From Ursus arctos (lineage: Eukaryota > Chordata > Mammalia > Carnivora > Ursidae), in NCBI RefSeq assembly GCF_023065955.2, contig NW_026622952.1:28568313-28632312 (forward strand): a stretch of DNA of 64,000 nucleotides, given 5' to 3'. Below, one piece after another: positions 60,800 to 64,000 of this stretch (its first letter is position 1; every line of letters starts with the position of its first letter). The notes under the pieces are model-generated. The model was not told where the DNA came from. It ran no database searches and saw only the letters and a program-made list of their open reading frames with translations. The translations under genes were made by a program, and so were the position numbers.

Positions 60800-60930
60800 A
60801 GGTAGTTAAAAATACTTGAGGCATTTTGTTTTTCAATAACCACTGGGAATACAGTGATGAACACGGCAGTTCTTTGCCCTCATGGAACCTATGTTCTTGT
60901 ATCTTAAAACAAAAGGCATTCATTAGGCTC
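60800..60930 (+). repeat. Ancient LINE-derived fragment
   Basis: cactgggaatacagtgatga then gccctcatggaacctatgtt matches the consensus seen in other fragments here. Confidence 0.55.
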
Positions 60931-62310
60931 AAACACTAAAAAAAAATTATGCCCAAATTTTGATCCATAGTTTTCTAAGACTAAACAAAAATAAAGGTTA
61001 ATTGAAGAAAGTCGAGAAGTTAAGAGTAGCCTTTGAGTTCTTGAGACCTCCATGATTAATTAAAAAAGGATATTGATTGGTGATGAGTCACAAAGACTAT
61101 TGTCAGTTGCTGACCCATTTTTCTCTTCCACATCTGCGTGTAGATAGAAAAGTACATCCTTATAAATCGACAGCAGAGAATTACCATAATCAGGTCACTG
61201 TCAAACAGGGAGCGACTTTATTCAATAGTTTAATTGTACTGAGCACAAATTAATTAATTAAATACCCCATAACATTCCATTTTAGAAACTGTCTTATATA
61301 TAAAGTCTCGAGGCTTTTTCCTTCCTTAGTTTTATCTCATGATAATCCACTTTATCAATTAATGTCCAGCTGGGCCAAGATGCATATAGTTTTAGTGGAG
61401 TGTTGATTTGTTTCATCGATACATGTCTGGCAAAGTTTGCTAATCAGATTTATGTTATAGGCCTTGTACAATTGTGTGAGGTGACCTTGTAAGGTTATTA
61501 TTTAAATTTCCTTCAACCGGGTATGCTTTCCAGTAACCACACACCTACGTATCAAGCTCTGTTTTTAATCATTTCTTTCTTCTTTCTCAATCTCGCCCTT
61601 GAACAATTCATTAGTAGGGATAGCTCCATCATTAATTTAGTTATTGTTATTATAATTAATGGCAACAAGATTGTGTATTTCTAGTAAGACAGACACTGTA
61701 ATAATTCTTATACTAGTAATAATTACTTTAAAGTTGCTTTGATACATTATTAGTATTAATTATTGCTACGATGTCCCTGAAATACACGTCCTACAATTGT
61801 CAGTACACATGTAAACACACACACAAATGGAATTGGTGGATGATAACTTGGAAAAGATTCTTGCTGCAAATTCCTTAAACTCAACTGAGGCATATAAAGA
61901 AATAATGTCACAAACTGTATTTTCTGGCAACCCAAATGCTAAAAATCATTGTTACAATCCAGCTTTGAGACAAAATTAGGCATTCTTGGAGTAATTTTGC
62001 AAATGCATTATAAAAACAGGTTTTGTTTTCCCCGTTGGAACGATTCTCAGCTATCAATGGATTTTCTCAAGTTCCTTAGTTATGTCCATAAATAAATGGA
62101 TTATACCCCAGTGATGGGTTATGCCAGGTAGGCTCACTTTTGGCCACATGATGGCTTCTCATTAAATATTTTATGTGATGCGCCCAGAGATGTCCTTCAT
62201 AATGTGACCTTCCAGAGATAAAAATGTAATTTCATCACAAAAGGCAAAACTGCTGCAAACATATTAGATTCCACAGATGTTTTCTTGTGGACATTGTCTC
62301 CTTACCCCGT
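60931..62310. other. AT-rich intergenic stretch, no recognised repeat
   Basis: 61180-61790 is AT-rich with many TAAT/ATTA homeodomain-like cores and lacks recognisable repeats. No exon was seen. Confidence 0.45.
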
Positions 62311-62315
62311 AAGAC

Positions 62316-62665
62316 CAAAGCTAAGTTGGAATCCTTGCTGCCCTGGGCCATCCCCTTCGGACTGCCCTGAATATGTGACTTGCTTTGATCAGTGATATGT
62401 GAGCACATGTAGGTCACCTCCAGGAAGAAGCCTGTGGTGTCTGTGCACAATTTATCACGTTCCTTCTTTCTTTCTTTAGCAAATAATGGAAGCAAGAATA
62501 TAAGCCTTGTGCAGCCTGGGACCTTGAATGAAGACAGCACAGAATGGAGCCTCCCACGTCCCCAGCAGGCACAAATGAAGGGAGCAGTAAAAATCTTTTG
62601 CATTTTTAAGTCACTGAAGTTTTAAAATTGTTACCACAGCATTTAGCCTGTCTGACTGAGACACA
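62316..62665 (+). mobile_element. Old LTR-like sequence
   Basis: Features include gacttgctttgatcagtgat and gatatgtgagcacatgtagg. The end is tttttaagtcactgaagttt, gttaccacagcatttagcct, gactgagaca, a layout shared by several old mammalian LTRs. The family is not assigned. Confidence 0.45.
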
Positions 62666-62734
62666 GTCAATTAGATCAGTCTGAGGTAGGCAATTATGAA
62701 ACTTCCCTAATGAGAAAACGTGTTGAAGATTCAC

Positions 62735-63136
62735 ATTCATTCATTGATTCGGTAAAAATGTATTAAGTGCCTGCTATCAGCCAGCACTAGGTTACATATT
62801 AGCAAGACCAGTGTGAGCAAAACAGTGTTCGATTTTGTCATGGAGCTTATTATATTCTTGTGGAGAAGCCAAATAATAATAATTTAAAAGACAAAGACTG
62901 TGATGAGAGTAACGTGGGAAATAAACGCAGCTTCGTGACGAAACGTAACCGTGATGACCCACAATTAGGAACGTGAGGGGACACCTTTTGGAGAAAGTGA
63001 TAGAAGCGGAGAGCTGAAGAACGAGAGAGCTGGCCACGTGGAGAGCGTTCCAGGCACACGAGAGAAGGATTTTGGCTCCCCGGGACCTGTGCCGGGATGA
63101 GAGGACACTGACGCGCTCGCTGGGGACAGTCAGCGG
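62735..63136 (+). repeat. Ancient LINE-derived fragment, left part
   Basis: attcattcattgattcggta, agtgcctgctatcagccagc, cattttgtcatggagctt-like and gagagcgttccaggcacacg follow the common consensus. The right part resumes at about 63769, so the element was split. Confidence 0.6.
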
Positions 63137-63768
63137 TGATGGGCTGCCCAGATCCCCCTTCAGGACGGATGCATCTCCACTCCGGCTGCCCACGCCTGCT
63201 GACCGCCCTCCGCTGTATGTCCTCCCGAGAACTGCCCATGAACCTCCCGACTCAACCTCCCTCAGGCGAGGCTCTGGCTCAGAGACTTCTTGAGGACCCC
63301 AAACTGCGGCATCGCAGCAAAGTACATGGGATTTTATTCTCAATTCAACGAAAAGTGTTAACCTGAAAGGTAAAACGGCCGGTCGTTTTACCAGCAAAAG
63401 ATGGGTTAGCCTGGGACAAACAAGCTGCGGTCAAACCGTAGGCAAGTCGGAGGAACCAAATAGGAGCATGCCTTTTTAAGATGAAAGCCGGTAAATCGGG
63501 AAGGCTGTTAGGAACTAAAAGTCCACTGGAGTAAGCAGGGAGTTCGAGATGTAGTGGCTTCTCCCTGGCGGAGCTGTTGCCAGGTCAGGGATTTGAAGAC
63601 AGCATCTCTCCCTTCTGCTGAAGGAGCGGACTGGTATCCACCAGCAAGGTCAAGTCAGTGTGAGGTTAAGTGCATCTATTCCTGTTGGGTCTGCGATGGA
63701 CACGCAGTGACAGGGCGTGGGAGCGCCCCCTGCCGAGGCCGGGAGGTTTCCCAACTCTGACGGTCACG
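63137..63768 (-). mobile_element. Probable solo LTR (unclassified carnivore ERV)
   Basis: A GC- and CpG-rich block of about 630 bases that splits an older repeat. On the minus strand it starts TGCGTGACC and ends near GCCCATCA, the usual TG...CA LTR ends. It carries AATAAAA (about 63334) in the 3' part, as a U3-R-U5 unit would. Possible 4-base agcg duplications lie at both edges, but one edge base does not fit perfectly. No internal retroviral sequence is present. Confidence 0.45.
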
Positions 63769-63960
63769 CAAGCGATTGGAAGGCTTTAATAAAAGCAAGG
63801 GAGGATAATTTAAGCTGGTGTGTATAGAATCAGAAAGGGCAAGAGTACAATCGGAGGGCAGTGAGGAAACTATTATAGTCCAGGCGAGATGGGGATGGCC
63901 CGAACGAGGGTAATGGAGGTAAAAATTGAGAGAAGTGCATGAACAACACATACATTGAGG
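63769..63960 (+). repeat. Ancient LINE-derived fragment, right part
   Basis: gattggaaggctttaataaa, ctattatagtccaggcgaga, cgagggtaatggaggtaaaa continues the consensus interrupted at 63136. Confidence 0.6.
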
Positions 63961-64000
63961 GGTACAATTGAGAGAACTTAGTGATTAATTGGATAATGAG

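Noticed and set aside
62792..63397. 201-codon minus ORF, longest in the window
   Set aside because: It spans the boundary between an ancient repeat and a probable LTR, has no domain I know, and the GC-rich block makes long open frames likely by chance.
1..64000. CRISPR arrays, operons, prophage or other prokaryotic systems
   Set aside because: The sequence is clearly mammalian. The direct repeats present are SINE/L1 duplications and microsatellites.
43036..64000. SPCS3, the neighbour I expect upstream of ASB5
   Set aside because: I looked for its N-terminal coding sequence in the right-hand flank and did not find it; it probably lies beyond the window.

Overview
This window is mammalian nuclear DNA from a carnivoran, most likely an arctoid (bear, panda, seal or mustelid side of the Caniformia). 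The main evidence is about eighteen copies of the tRNA-Lys-derived SINEC family. Several have the 'bear/seal-like' body (start GGCACAGCGGTTAAGCGTCT, pyrimidine-rich middle, AATAAATAAA tail) rather than the dog SINEC_Cf body. Carnivore-type LINE-1 3' ends and old mammalian repeats (MIR, L2, MLT1, hAT) fill much of the rest. There is no prokaryotic or viral gene layout.

One protein-coding gene is recognised: ASB5 (ankyrin repeat and SOCS box protein 5), on the minus strand. Its first coding exon (start ATG at 42921, donor at 42725) and second coding exon (2365 down to 2286) are both present with correct splice sites and matching phase. Nearly two thirds of the window (2366-42725) is therefore ASB5 intron 1. 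Positions 1-2285 are the start of intron 2, and 43036-64000 is 5' flanking intergenic DNA. The remaining ankyrin repeats and the SOCS box lie outside the window to the left. A TATA box, a CCAAT box, E-boxes and a near-CArG element sit just upstream of exon 1, which fits a tissue-restricted muscle promoter.

Intron 1 (2366-42725) holds many SINEs. It also has two adjacent MLT1-type LTRs (12057-12784), an L2 stretch (about 8640-10045), two fossil L1 ORF2 regions (about 21010-23630 minus, 24870-26930 plus), a hAT-type DNA transposon (22405-22600) and a twin-primed L1 with a 5' inversion (34532-34851). The 5' flank has a fairly young L1 3' fragment only about 0.9 kb from the ASB5 start, a fossil L1 ORF1 piece, and a decayed class-I-like endogenous retrovirus pol remnant (RNase H to integrase, minus, about 55330-56460) with a SINE inserted in it. 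It also has a second young L1 with a nested SINE (58358-59257) and a GC-rich probable solo LTR (about 63137-63768) that splits an older repeat.

No previously undescribed biological system is evident. The most useful observations are the ASB5 gene assignment and promoter, the nested retroelement history, a recurrent (CA)n array at one site in two independent L1 copies, and a few GC-rich or long-ORF stretches that no recognised repeat explains.
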